From Chrysoporthe austroafricana (Eukaryota; Ascomycota; Sordariomycetes; Diaporthales; Cryphonectriaceae), in assembly GCA_001051155.2 (NCBI GenBank), contig JYIP02000007.1, forward strand, positions 622,342 to 686,341: 64,000 bases of DNA. The letters run 5' to 3'. Position numbers and translations under genes: made by a program. Below, one piece after another: positions 23,253-34,400 of the stretch; within the stretch, counting starts at the first letter, position 1; each line of letters opens with the position of its first letter. The notes beneath the pieces were generated by a model. That model did no database searches. It was not told where the DNA came from and worked only from the letters and a program-made list of their open reading frames with translations.

Positions 23253-23757
23253 AGGCGTTGGAAAGATCAAAAAATTATGAAGGGCAATGGACGAGAGGGA
23301 ATCGTTTTGCCGAATTCTACAACTATGAGCGTTCTAGTTCACAAAATGCGTTTTCGGGAAAGGATACTTCATCATAAGTAAAATTATAATGGTTACAGAA
23401 GACTAGGTCCGCCTGAGCCAGTCTCAACATTTCTTTGCAGCTTCTTTCAACAAACAGATAGTGAAGAACGCCGCCATGCGAATAGCTCTACTGAACGCCC
23501 TCAAAGAATCCGTGGGACGAAGGTCAATATCCTAACCTCATCATCTCCCTGGCGGAATCTGATAATGACCTTTCGTCCTTGTCGATACCGTGCCTGATGC
23601 GATGGGGAAATAGCGCTCCACTGCCATACCAAAGACAGATGCTTAGCACCGCCGGTAAAGGCATTTAGGATCTGCATTGTGCTTCCTTCACCCCAAGCAC
23701 AATAACCCCTAGTCAAGTACGTGAGAGATAGAATGCCTTGACCACTCTTTAAATCCT
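23253..23757. other. convergent spacer
   Basis: 505 bp between the ends of the UstYa-like gene (+) and the MFS gene (-); probably 3' untranslated sequence of both. No gene or repeat is seen. Confidence 0.6.
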
Positions 23758-26263
23758 CTACACCTGGCTGGGAAAGGCTCGAGGCGATGGTGTACCCGGC
23801 CTGTCTCCGCCAGAGTTGGGGACTGTGTTCGCGGGTGCGCTGGCTGGCATGTCCTCAAGCTCCGTGTCACTCCCTCCTCGGCTGCCGACCTGCTTATGGC
23901 CGTTACTGGGAGTGCGGTTTGTGGCCACCGTCTCGTCGAGCTCATCGAGCAGAGCTGGGCTCATTTCCCAGGTACAGATGCTGGCGACTAGGCCAGCCAC
24001 TGCCACCCAGAACATAACCCAGATCATGCCCTGGAACGAGGTTGAGAAGACCCTCTTCACAGTCTCTGCCGCGCTACCGCCTTGGTCTATCAGTGCCAAG
24101 GGTGAGCGGTGGAGGTCAGCAACTTGGGAAGGAGTCAGACTACCCTCGATGGTCTCGAGGTGGATGTTGAATATCACATTGCAGATGACAAGGCCAACCG
24201 CACCGCCCAACACGCGAACCTGTGCCATCACTCCTTGGGCCACGGCATGATCCTTTCCAGCGGCCTGAATCTTGGTCAGTATCGTGGCAGATGAAAAGGT
24301 CAGGCCAACGCCGAGTCCGAAGATGGATTGGTAACCGAATTGAGGGGCCATGGGAGAGGATGGTGCGTCGAAGGTCGTTAGCAGGCCCAAACCCATGACT
24401 TGGAGACAAGCTGCCGCGACAAGCGTTCTGGAGGTATTGTTCTTCTTCTTCGAGAATGCACCGCCGAGGATGGATCCAACAGCTGTTGCGCCGAGCATCG
24501 GTAGGAGGTGAACTCCCGCCATAAGACTATTTTTATCATTGACAATCTGAAACCGTTCTGGAAGGGTGATTATGACTGCCAGGTAGGAAAATCCAGAGAG
24601 GAACACGGACCTGTTCGCGAAAACACCATGTCAGCTTCACAATGCTTCAGAAAACTGGAAAGATAGTTGAGCGGTAGAAAGGTACAGGTCAGTGGTGTTC
24701 GACAAGGATCAATACTTACAATACAGCTGCCATGTAGATCCTGTGGTACACAAGACGGACCGGGAAGACTGGCTCGACTTGAATTGGTAGCTGACGGAGA
24801 ACGAGCTGCCACGCCCAGAATAGTCCCCAACAGACAATCGAGACGGTGAAAGTCGTAAGGAATTCGGCACTAGTCCAAGCAAAAATCATCGTCCCGGCCT
24901 GCTGCAAACTGTAAACCATCAGCACGCAGGCGGCAACAATGAAGATGTTTCCGATGAAGTCGATTCTCCAGAACTCTCTCCAGGGGTGCTGGGCCTTGCC
25001 GAAGTCCCGTGGCCAGAGAACGACGAGACCGAACATGCAAACGAAGCCTGCAGGAATACTGTAAACGGGTTAGCCTTGAACGCGTCCGTGTCTTGATGGG
25101 CCACTTGGCCCCGTTTCTTTCGTCTGGGTGGACATACTTCATATAGAAAATCCATCGCCAATTTGCGGAAGAGATAGCACCACCGAGTAAGGGGCCAAGA
25201 ACGAATGATACGGCGAGAGTCATACCAATGACCGTACCAATCAAGCCATTCTTGCCATGAGGCGCGATCTCAGCGAGGGCTATCTGAGAGAGGCTGTAGA
25301 GACCGGAACCGCCTACTCCTTGTAGCGCTCGGAAGACAATTCTGATAGAAATTTCGTCAGTGGACCTTCAATTTCGACAAACTTTCTCGCAGAGGCATGG
25401 AACAAGACCTACAGTTGTAGCATGGTGGTTGCAAATCCGCAGCCGAGGGAGAATGTCGAGAATATCATCCAAGACAGTAGAAAAATCGGAAGACGGCCAA
25501 AGTGGTCGGCTAGCTTCGCGAAGCCTATCGCGCAACCTGCGATAAATTTAATCAGCCTATCTTTCTGAGCTCCAAGCTGTCAGGTGAAGTCATTCTTACC
25601 TATGTAGGAGAGCAGATACGCCAATACCACCCAGTACATGTCCGGAAAGTCTTCAAGGTCTTTGGCAATGCTAACCAAGGCCGTAGAGACGATTGTGGTG
25701 TCCATCACCGAGAAAAGCAGGCCTCCGAGCATACTACTGCCTGTTAGCTATGTTAAAAGCCCCCGGCTCGTGGTTTCGAGCCTTCTAAAGTGAACAGCAA
25801 GCAGTACTCACAAGATTATGATCGCTCCTAGTCGGCCCCCACTGAGAAGAGGCGGCGGCGACGGGAGGGGGGTGTCGGAGGGGGCGTTGAGGGGAGACTC
25901 CATGGCGTATGGATCTCTCTGGTTTATAGAGCCCACGAGCAGGTCGCTATTTGAGTGCGGCAAACTGAAATCTGGATTTGGTGGTTCTCGCAGTACGGTC
26001 GAGGGTGGTTTGTAGTAGTAGGACGCTTGCGGAGAGAGAATTGGTCGAGGTTCCTTTGTTATTTGTAGACCGAATTTGGGACCCCATGGTGGGCTTGATG
26101 GAGGCATTGGCATTGAATGGGTTGCTCCTCTTAGTGTGTTTTCACTTCCTGGTGAAGAGGACAACGTCGTAGTGAAGTGTCGTTTTCCTGCCCACCCATT
26201 CTCCCTAGCCGGCTGATGGCCCTGAGAGTACTCCATGGGACTCTCTTTCCTCAGTGAAGTCAT
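23758..26263 (-). CDS. MFS transporter, DHA2-like (14-TM type)
   Basis: Six exons on the minus strand: 25812-26263, 25600-25736, 25413-25536, 25138-25341, 24720-25058 and 23758-24610, coding for 702 residues. All five introns are GT-AG and keep frame. After an unusually long hydrophilic N-terminus (about 148 residues, Pro/Ser-rich) comes FSMLGGLLFSVMDTTIVSTALVSIAKDL, then WVVLAYLLSYIGCAIGFAKLADHFGR. The latter contains the MFS motif between helices 2 and 3. FRALQGVGGSGLYSL and VLGPLLGGAISSANWRWIFYMN follow, the latter being the motif C region of drug:H+ antiporters with 14 helices. The second half has FLSGFSYLAVIITLPERFQ and the FGLGVGLTFSSATILTKIQAAGKDHAVAQGVMAQVRVLGGAVGL block. Such proteins export small molecules, often the product of a neighbouring biosynthetic gene. 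It lies between the UstYa-like gene and the PKS and its promoter faces the PKS promoter. Substrate not inferable. Confidence 0.9.
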
Positions 26264-29200
26264 TCAACACCACAAAAATCTATTCCTCAGGGCCGGTCTT
26301 CGACCTGATTGTCGAGGTGAAGGAGACTACTGTTGTCCTTGCATAATAGTACCGACAAGGGAACCATTCACCATGTGCCCAAGTGAATCCTAGTGTCATC
26401 CAGGTCGAGAGTGTATAATGGGCTAAGTCCTCTTTTATTCATGCCCCAATTCTCATTCACTCTTCTCCCACATCCAGAGCCTCGGTACGTCAGGTAGGGA
26501 GATCGCCTAATTCTCAGGGGGGCAATTCGAAGACAGTGAGTTTTCAGGACTCAAGGTTGGTCAAAATCAAGTAGAGATTTCCAACTGTCTTTGACTCGAG
26601 GCGATTTTCAAATCTCGTCAGACACTGGAGGCAGGTCAGGAGGCACAAGAAGGAAGAGAGATCGGAATGGACGCTGCAGCCGCCCAGGCCCAGATCTGAG
26701 AGACCTCTGCCCTTCTTGAATCAGCACAGAGGTGGGTGAAAACATCTCTGACAGTATCACAAGACGGCATCTGGCTGATGATGGGTACCGTGCCACGTAG
26801 TACACTCAACCAGGAGGGAGACGAACGCATGCCGATGGCTCCTCAACGGCTTCGAAGGGCTGTCAGCCAAGACTAAGCGGCCAACGGACGCCACATCGTC
26901 CTCCTCTGTCCAGCCCCCACCCTCCGTCCCTGTCTGTCTGTCTGTATATTTTCCACATGTGAAGCTAGCCGTCTCTGTACGAGCCCGCCGACCAGTGGTC
27001 GAGAGGCAATAGAGTCATTGTCACCCCATCCCAGGGCTCGGTTCTGTTCATCCCAATGTCTTTGACTTTGCGACATCCTAACATGTGACGGGAGGACAGG
27101 AGTGCGCAACAGATGGCAAGACAGAAAGGAGTGACGAGACACAGCAATACCACACTTGCGAGGGGTGCCACGAAACGATACGAGACGGAATCGACAGTAT
27201 CTCAGCTGAGAGAATCTCGCCCGAGACAGACTCAAGCAGAAACATACATAGCCCGAACTTCTACCTATGCTATCCGTTTCCGAACCAGCGAGGCGAAGGC
27301 CGGCCATACTCGAGAGAGCTCTGCGAGCTTACCGTGGCACTTAAGGCCGTACTTGTCGCTTTCCCTGTTTTTCTTATACACGTCCACGTCGTACCAAGTG
27401 ATACCAACAAACATTTGACTGGCATGCAAGCAGACGGGCAGGCAACACTCGAGGCCAGCTAATCTAGCTCGGCAGGGGGCAATAATGCAACCACCCTGTC
27501 GTGTGCGACCTTGTCGCCAGACACCGTCGGTCGCACAAAGTAGACATGGCTGGGTGTGCAAATGAGCTTGGCCTACAGGATCTCAGGATCTGTTCATCTG
27601 CGGTGCAGCACGCTCCGTGACGGGTATGCAGGAGCAGTGCTCCGTGCCATCCCCTCTGCCACAGCTGGCGCCATGGATATCCGATGAAGGCCGGGATGCG
27701 AAGGAAGTGGGACAGTAACGGCTCTGGTAGCATCCACGGAGAATCTAACAATCTTCGTCATTCGACCACTCCCTGGCTCAGACGAGACACTTGTCGTGGC
27801 TCAGTGGGAGCTTGTCTCGGTTGGACAGTGATTCTTCAAAGGGACCATCAGGATCGGGGGCGAGTCCTGATTGCTCTACCGAGACGCGTCGTACAAACTC
27901 TCGAGTGCCGGTTCAGGTGCATCGTGGAGCTTCAAGCATTGCCCTTGTCGTGCTGCGAAACGTTGCTTCAGTCCGGCAATACGTCGGTCCGTGGACTGCG
28001 GTTGAACATTTGCTACACCAACCATCATAGCGGTCGTCAATAGCCGAGCCTCGGCTCTTGAGAAGCCCGACATTGGTGTCGACAGTAGGCGCAATATACG
28101 CAGACTGTGCTGACAGACACGGATTGTGTTCCATCCACAAACGTGCGCCAGGGCCGCTGGTCCTGGTGGACATTTCGGTCGACTCTTGGAACAAAAAGAA
28201 GCATTTGCGAAGATGGATAGATCGGCAAGTAGTATTGCTCCGGGTGGGCTCAAGGAGGCTGACGAGTTTGAGACTGATATTTGGTCCAGCGAAAGTTACG
28301 ATCTTTCCCAGGTGTACCAGAATGTACGACATCTCTTGTCGACAATAATGTTAGATCTCCTAATCAATATCGATTTTCCTCCTGCATGAGGGCCTCGAAG
28401 TACAGGTAACCAACAACATTGACTTCGTGGACCAGCGTACCACGGCCAGACCGTCTCCTTCCGGCTTGTCCCAGCAAAGCGGTAGAAAAGACTTGTTGAG
28501 GAAACCCACCTTCAATAGATTCAGAGCAGTCCTCCCTGTGTGTAATGTACTTGATTCTGTGCTATTGTTTTCTCGCGCATGCTTAAGATTCCTGCCCAAC
28601 CTCTCTCCTTTCCACTCGTCTACATTCTTCTTGATCCGTTCAATGGCCTGGCTTCAGCGAGATGCTGTCCAGATTCGTCTCAAAACGTTTTCGAGAAATA
28701 CTCCACTACCTAAACTCCTATATCTGGGGACTCAAGAGCTCCAATGGTTGTTAGAAACCTTATGATCAATTGCGTCCATAATCGTTCACCGGTCTTCGTG
28801 TTGTGAACACCAACACGTTCGACGCTGATACAGTGACATGACGGATCTCTCCCATTGTCGGATCGATCCCTTGTCATTTCAATATTCGTCGATCTTCTGC
28901 AGGAACTTCGTTTTACCTGAAGCGGCCGGCTCGTCGTGATTCCACTGCTTGAGTTTTTACGTGATATTAGCCTTGTGTTGCTGTGGCCTAGAGGCTGACG
29001 GAAAGCTGCATAATCTTGCACCTCAACGCGTCTGGCATCTGTCAACGTCCGGCACTGAGTAGGCGCACCGGGCCGCTCGGGTCTGTGACCGAACCATGAG
29101 GGCTACGACACTGGTATGTCACTCCTAGACAGATCGAATGGCACTCTATCTGTCTTCAGCGAATTACGTCCCAGGCCGCCCTCAACCTCAGGCATCGTCA

Positions 29201-30791
29201 TCTCGGGTCGCCACTCTAGACACTGCAGGACGGACTCACCGCTAAATTGGTTGCTTCCAGATTCCTTGCAGGATCTTGCTGTCACCTGCAAGGTCCCGGA
29301 CTAGCCGGCTTGCGAATTCCTGTTGGACAACATCGAAGCCTCACCGGTTCGATATCGACGACAAAACAAGCGGGAACGTCCAACTTTTCCTCACATTCGC
29401 TCTAAACGAATCACTTGGCTTTACAGTATCTCTTACCGTGGACGACACAAGCTTCCCATTGTGAGGAGCAGCAGCAGCATCAGCAGCATATGGATTCGAC
29501 GCGACTTTCGAGGGACTCCATCTGATTACGGACCTTCTCTGCCGAACATTCAAAGAGACTGATACATATTCCAGGGCCCCAACAATAGCAAGGCCTAGAG
29601 CCCTAGCCGACGCTTCCCCTCATCATTTCTATCCGTGCACATGCTCACTGGGAAGATCGGCTCAACTCCGTATTTGGATTTCCGAAAAGGGGCAGGCTGT
29701 TCTTTACAGACTATCGTGAACCAGACCGCCTTGAGGCCAGCCCCTCATCGCCCGCAGACACGACATTCTTCCCCGCGTTTTTTTCCCATGGGGATCCCGC
29801 AGGGGCTAGCATTAGAGCATATTGGAGTCAAGCGTCTTCAACGAAGTCCACGGGTCTTTTGACACCTGCCACCTACTGCCTAGTGCCCGCCGGTTTGGTG
29901 TCAGATGCGGAAGAGCCGCTGCCATTGGAGACGCTCAACATAGCGTGAGCGCCTGGGTTGGCATCGACGAGACCTAAAAGGCCGCTTCCTTTTAAATTCG
30001 CCACAGACGGGCAACTATTAGCGCTACGAATGCCCATCAGTTCTGCACGGCAGGAAAGATAGGGCGAGCCGAGGCTACCATCGGCGGATAGGAAACTTAA
30101 GACTGGATATGGGGCCCATTCTTGGCCACGAGGTAGGTGTGGCCGGCCCTGAAAGCCGTCGATCTGTGTCTTTGTTCTCCTGCATTTGTGTTCTGCACCT
30201 ACCCTCCTATTCGTTGTCTTGTCTGCTCATGGGACGATTATTGTTCAGCTTTCTGTTGATGGGTGCGCCACCCCGGCCCGTGCCTTCATACCCTTTTTGG
30301 CCAAATCGTCTTTCGCTGGGGACTGCAAAGAAGCTGCCTGATGCATGCATAATGCATATGGCTGCTCGCATATAGGAAATTGCCGTTGCCCTCAAGGCTT
30401 CTGTAGTTCTCCTGTCAAATACCTCAAAGAGAAACCCTCAGTAGCAGAGAGTTCTGCGTTGAGGGAGCAGTGGTTTTGTTATCTTGCTCTTTTGCCCTGG
30501 TTCAATGATTGCCCACTATCGACCTGTCCGACCCCGTCTAGGTTTAAAGCTTACATGAAGGGTCGTCATCATCGTCATCACGCAGACTTCGGCCGAAGGA
30601 CCAAAAGGGAGGGACTATTTGTCACCTCCGACCAGTGGCAGAGGATCGTGGTTTTAGGTTCCTGGAGTCCCGGCCGTGCCGCGCTCCAGTCCCTCGCAGT
30701 CTAGGCCCTCACCTCTTCACCTGACTAACCTAAGAGCTGACCTCACCCTCGGTGAACGATGCCAGAGTGAGTGGGTTGACATGGGTATATG

Positions 30792-31107
30792 AATTCACTC
30801 GTGTCAGGCTTGGTGCTGGGCCGGGGAGCTACAAAGGCTTCATTCATCTTCTTCACATCGTAGTGAAGTATTCTGTCTCAAGGTCCCCATACTAGACCAC
30901 CTTGACTCTTTCCAGTCCCGGTACAAAGACTCCCAGTTGGGTGACCAATCATCTTTTCGGGACAGCCAGTCACTTCTGAGGCTGCCGCTGGCGGGGTGAA
31001 TTCACTAATATCCGACCCACTGCCGCCAAGCAACAACAGTTAGTTGCCTATCTATCGACTAAGCAGCTCCGAAGATCTCCCGCGATCGTGACAGCTTCAA
31101 ATTCACT
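30792..31107. promoter_or_regulatory. three AATTCACT words upstream of the PKS
   Basis: The 8-base word AATTCACT occurs at 30792-30799, 30999-31006 and 31100-31107, all on the plus strand, 360-680 bp before the PKS start. The middle copy lies in the perfect palindrome GTGAATTCAC (30996-31005), and the first in the near-palindrome TGAATTCACT. A fourth copy, inverted, sits 59-66 bp before the start of the MCT-type transporter. A role as a cluster-specific factor site is inference. Confidence 0.35.
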
Positions 31108-31200
31108 ACAACCAATGTCTCCGCCGTCGCCGAGACTTGCGCCGAGTGAACTATACCTAGGTAGTGAACCATGGTGAATGAGGATTTTGCCAACCCACTT

Positions 31201-31228
31201 GTTAAATATTTAATGTCGAATATTTAAC
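31201..31228. promoter_or_regulatory. perfect AT-rich inverted repeat before the PKS
   Basis: GTTAAATATT, an 8-base spacer TAATGTCG, then AATATTTAAC: a perfect 10+10 inverted repeat ending 241 bp before the PKS ATG. The symmetry fits a dimeric DNA-binding protein site. It could also form a hairpin. No matching factor gene is present in the window. Confidence 0.45.
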
Positions 31229-31469
31229 CCCGAGGAAGTTCTCCCAACGACACACACACATCACACTCACATCACACACATAAAACACGCACCGGAACAC
31301 AACTTCCACTCATCTCACATCTTCTGCTGGATCTCTAGATCGCAGCATACCCAACTCATTCCATCCCTCAACTTCTATTCGCATCTTGCGCCCAGGACAT
31401 CTCGTTGTCCTCCTTTTATCTCTCCGACTACTATCATTGAAGAGTCGACAAACACTCATCAAGGCCACG

Positions 31470-34400
31470 ATGGATCATAATTCAGAGGCAGACAAGGTCA
31501 TGCCCATCGCCGTGGTGGGCATGGCATGCCGTTTCCCTGGCGACGGAGAGGACGTCGAGTCGCTCTTCGAGATGCTCAAGAAGGGCGACAGCGCCTGGTC
31601 TGAGTTCCCAGCTGATCGTGTCAACATAGACGGTTTCTACCACCCCAGCGGCAATAGACAGGGCTCGATTGGCTTCAGGGGAGCGCACTTCCTCAAGGGC
31701 GACATCAAGGCTTTCGACGCACCATTCTTCAACATCTCCCAGACAGAGGCACAGGCTGTCGATCCGCAACAGCGCGTTTTGCTGGAGGTCACATACCAGG
31801 CCCTAGAGAACGGTAAGTTAACTAACCCATTGCCAGACATAGCATACAGTCACTAACTTCTATACGCAGCTGGATACTCGAAGGAGTCCCTTGATCTCTC
31901 AGAGACCTCAGTCAACGTCGGCACATTCGTAAAAGGTACGTGCATCTTGTATATTCTTGCAGCTCGAATTGGAACATAGGTGCCGTGAATGCTGACAACT
32001 TTCTTCATAGACTACGAGCAAGTTGTCCTCCGTGACTCTGACTGGGCCCCCCAGTACGCAGCCACGGGTACCGGCAATGCCATCCTCGCGAACCGCATCT
32101 CCTACCAGTTCAATCTCCGTGGCCCCAGCCAGACCATCGACACCGGCTGCAGCGCCAGCCTCGTGGGCGTCCACAATGGCTGCCAGGACCTGCGGACGGG
32201 CCGAGCGGACCTCGCCATCGCCGCCGGTGTTGGTATGATCCTGACTCCTGCGACCATGATGCCCATGACGGCGCTGAATTTCCTTGGCAAGGATGGCAAG
32301 TGCTATACATTCACCAACAAGGCCGAGGGATACGGACGCGGCGAGGGCGTCGGCGTGGTGATCCTGAAGCGACTGGACGATGCGCTGAGGGACAACGATA
32401 CGATTCGAGCGGTCATCCGGGGCTCGAGGGTCAACCAAGACGGAAGGACGCCGGGAATCACAATGCCCAGCGCCGCCGCACAGCTGTCCAACATCAAGGC
32501 TGTCTACAAGGAGGCGGGTCTCACCGTCAACCGGACTGAGTTTGTCGAGTGCCACGGCACAGGCACACCGGCTGGTGATCCCAAGGAGTCATTCGCGATC
32601 TCCAAGGCCTTCTGTGGCGATCGGGCCGCCGACGATCCCATTCACATCGGATCCCTCAAGCCCAACATCGGTCACCTGGAGGGCGCGGCAGGGGTTGCTG
32701 GACTAATTAAGGCGATCATGGCGGTAGAGCGGGGCCAGATCCCCCGGAATCTTTACTTCGATCGCTCGATCGGCAATCCTGACATCAACTTCGAAGGCTG
32801 GAAAGTGAAGGTAAGCATGGAGTGACGTTGTATTCCCGCTTATGTAACGCGACTGAGGCTGACCAATTTTGTGCACTACAGGTCCCCACCGAGCTCACGC
32901 CTTGGCCCAAGGATGGGCTTCGACGAGCCAGCGTCAACTGCTTTGGCTTTGGTGGAACGAATGCTCATGTCATCCTCGACGATGCGGGCACTTATCTCTC
33001 CCAGCGAGCCTTGTCTGGCAACCACCACTCCGTGCCCACCTCCGAGAGCACCGTCGACAAGCGGCAGAAGACCTTCGCGGGCACGCAGATCTTTCTGATC
33101 TCGTCCCACGAAAACGATGGCATTGCCAGGATCACCGAAGGCCACGCGCCCTTCATCGCCAGTCATGCCTCAGACCCCAGCATCCTGGCCGATTACGCCT
33201 ACACCTTGTCCCGCCGGTCCGTGCTTGAGTACAGGACCTTCGTTGTCGCTCAGTCGGCATCTAACCTCGCTGCGAGACTCGGTGACCCAAAGAGCCTCAA
33301 CATCCACCGCTTCGTTGCCGATGATACCGGCGCCCCCAAATTTGCAATGGCTTTCTGCGGCCAGGGAGCCCAGTGGCACGCCATGGGGCGGGAGCTGATG
33401 GAATTCGAGCCCTTCTGCAACAGCCTTGTCGGTGCCTCCAAGTACCTGTCGAAGATCGTTGGTAGCGACTTTGATCTTCTGAGGGAGTTACAGCACGACG
33501 ACCCTACCCTGAGCCGCATCAATGAGCCTGATGTCGCGCAGCCCGCTACTACTGCGGTACAGGTCGCTCTCGTTGACCTGTTGAGGGCCGCCAAGATCTC
33601 TCCTGATGCTGTTGTCGGCCACTCCTCTGGAGAGATTGCCGCTGCTTACGCTGCGGGATACCTCACGAGAGAGGACGCGTGGCTTATTGCCTTCCGTCGC
33701 GGACAGTATGCCGCCTCAATTTCACGCCGATACCCGGAGATGACGGGCCGCATGATGGCCGTCGGTCTTTCAGCTGCAAAGGCCAGAGACTATGTCAACA
33801 CAGTCACGCCCGGAACTGTGGTGATCGCCTGTGAGAACAGCCCGGTGTCGGTCACACTGTCCGGCGATGGAGACCAAGTTCAGCTGCTTGCACAGATGCT
33901 GGCCGCAGATAACGTGTGGTATAAGCTATTGGATGTCAAGACTGCATACCACTCTCACCACATGCGGCTCGTCGAAGAGGAATACCGGCAATCGCTCGAG
34001 AGCATCACTCCGCTGACGAATGGCCAAGGCCCGAAGATGTTTTCGTCGGTGACCGGGAAGGTTGTTGACGGCTTTTTACTTGATGCAAACTACTGGTGCG
34101 CCAATTTGGTCTCGCCTGTGCTCTTCCACCAGGCTTTCGCCGCGATGTACAAGGCTGTGAAGCCGAAGATGGTCATCGAGGTCAGCCCCACTGTGACACT
34201 GAGGCGACCTATTCAGGAGATTTTCAAGGAGGTCGGCCCCAAGCGGGCCAAAGAGCTCTGCTGCGTTTCTCTGTTGAAACGGGGTGAACACGCTTCAGTC
34301 ACCGCGCTTGAAGCATTAGGGGATATCTGGTCTCGAGGAATTCCTGCAGACTTCTCGTGGGTGTGGAAGAGCAAGGAGGGCTTTCTGCCCCAGCTTCTTG

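Larger units (their letters stand above)
26264..31469. other. 5.2-kb spacer between MFS and PKS promoters
   Basis: The divergent interval between the MFS gene (-) and the PKS (+). No frame in it shows a recognisable domain. Short overlapping frames on both strands at 27.6-28.4 kb and 28.7-29.6 kb read like broken coding sequence but could not be assigned. The last 700 bp hold the candidate PKS control motifs and a CA-rich 5' leader (about 31250-31290). ATTCACT occurs at 26392-26398 (inverted) and 26455-26461, 130-200 bp before the MFS start. Confidence 0.55.

Noticed and set aside
27684..29562. Overlapping short frames suggesting a broken gene or transposon
   Set aside because: No reverse transcriptase, transposase or other motif could be recognised in any frame, so no mobile element is called.
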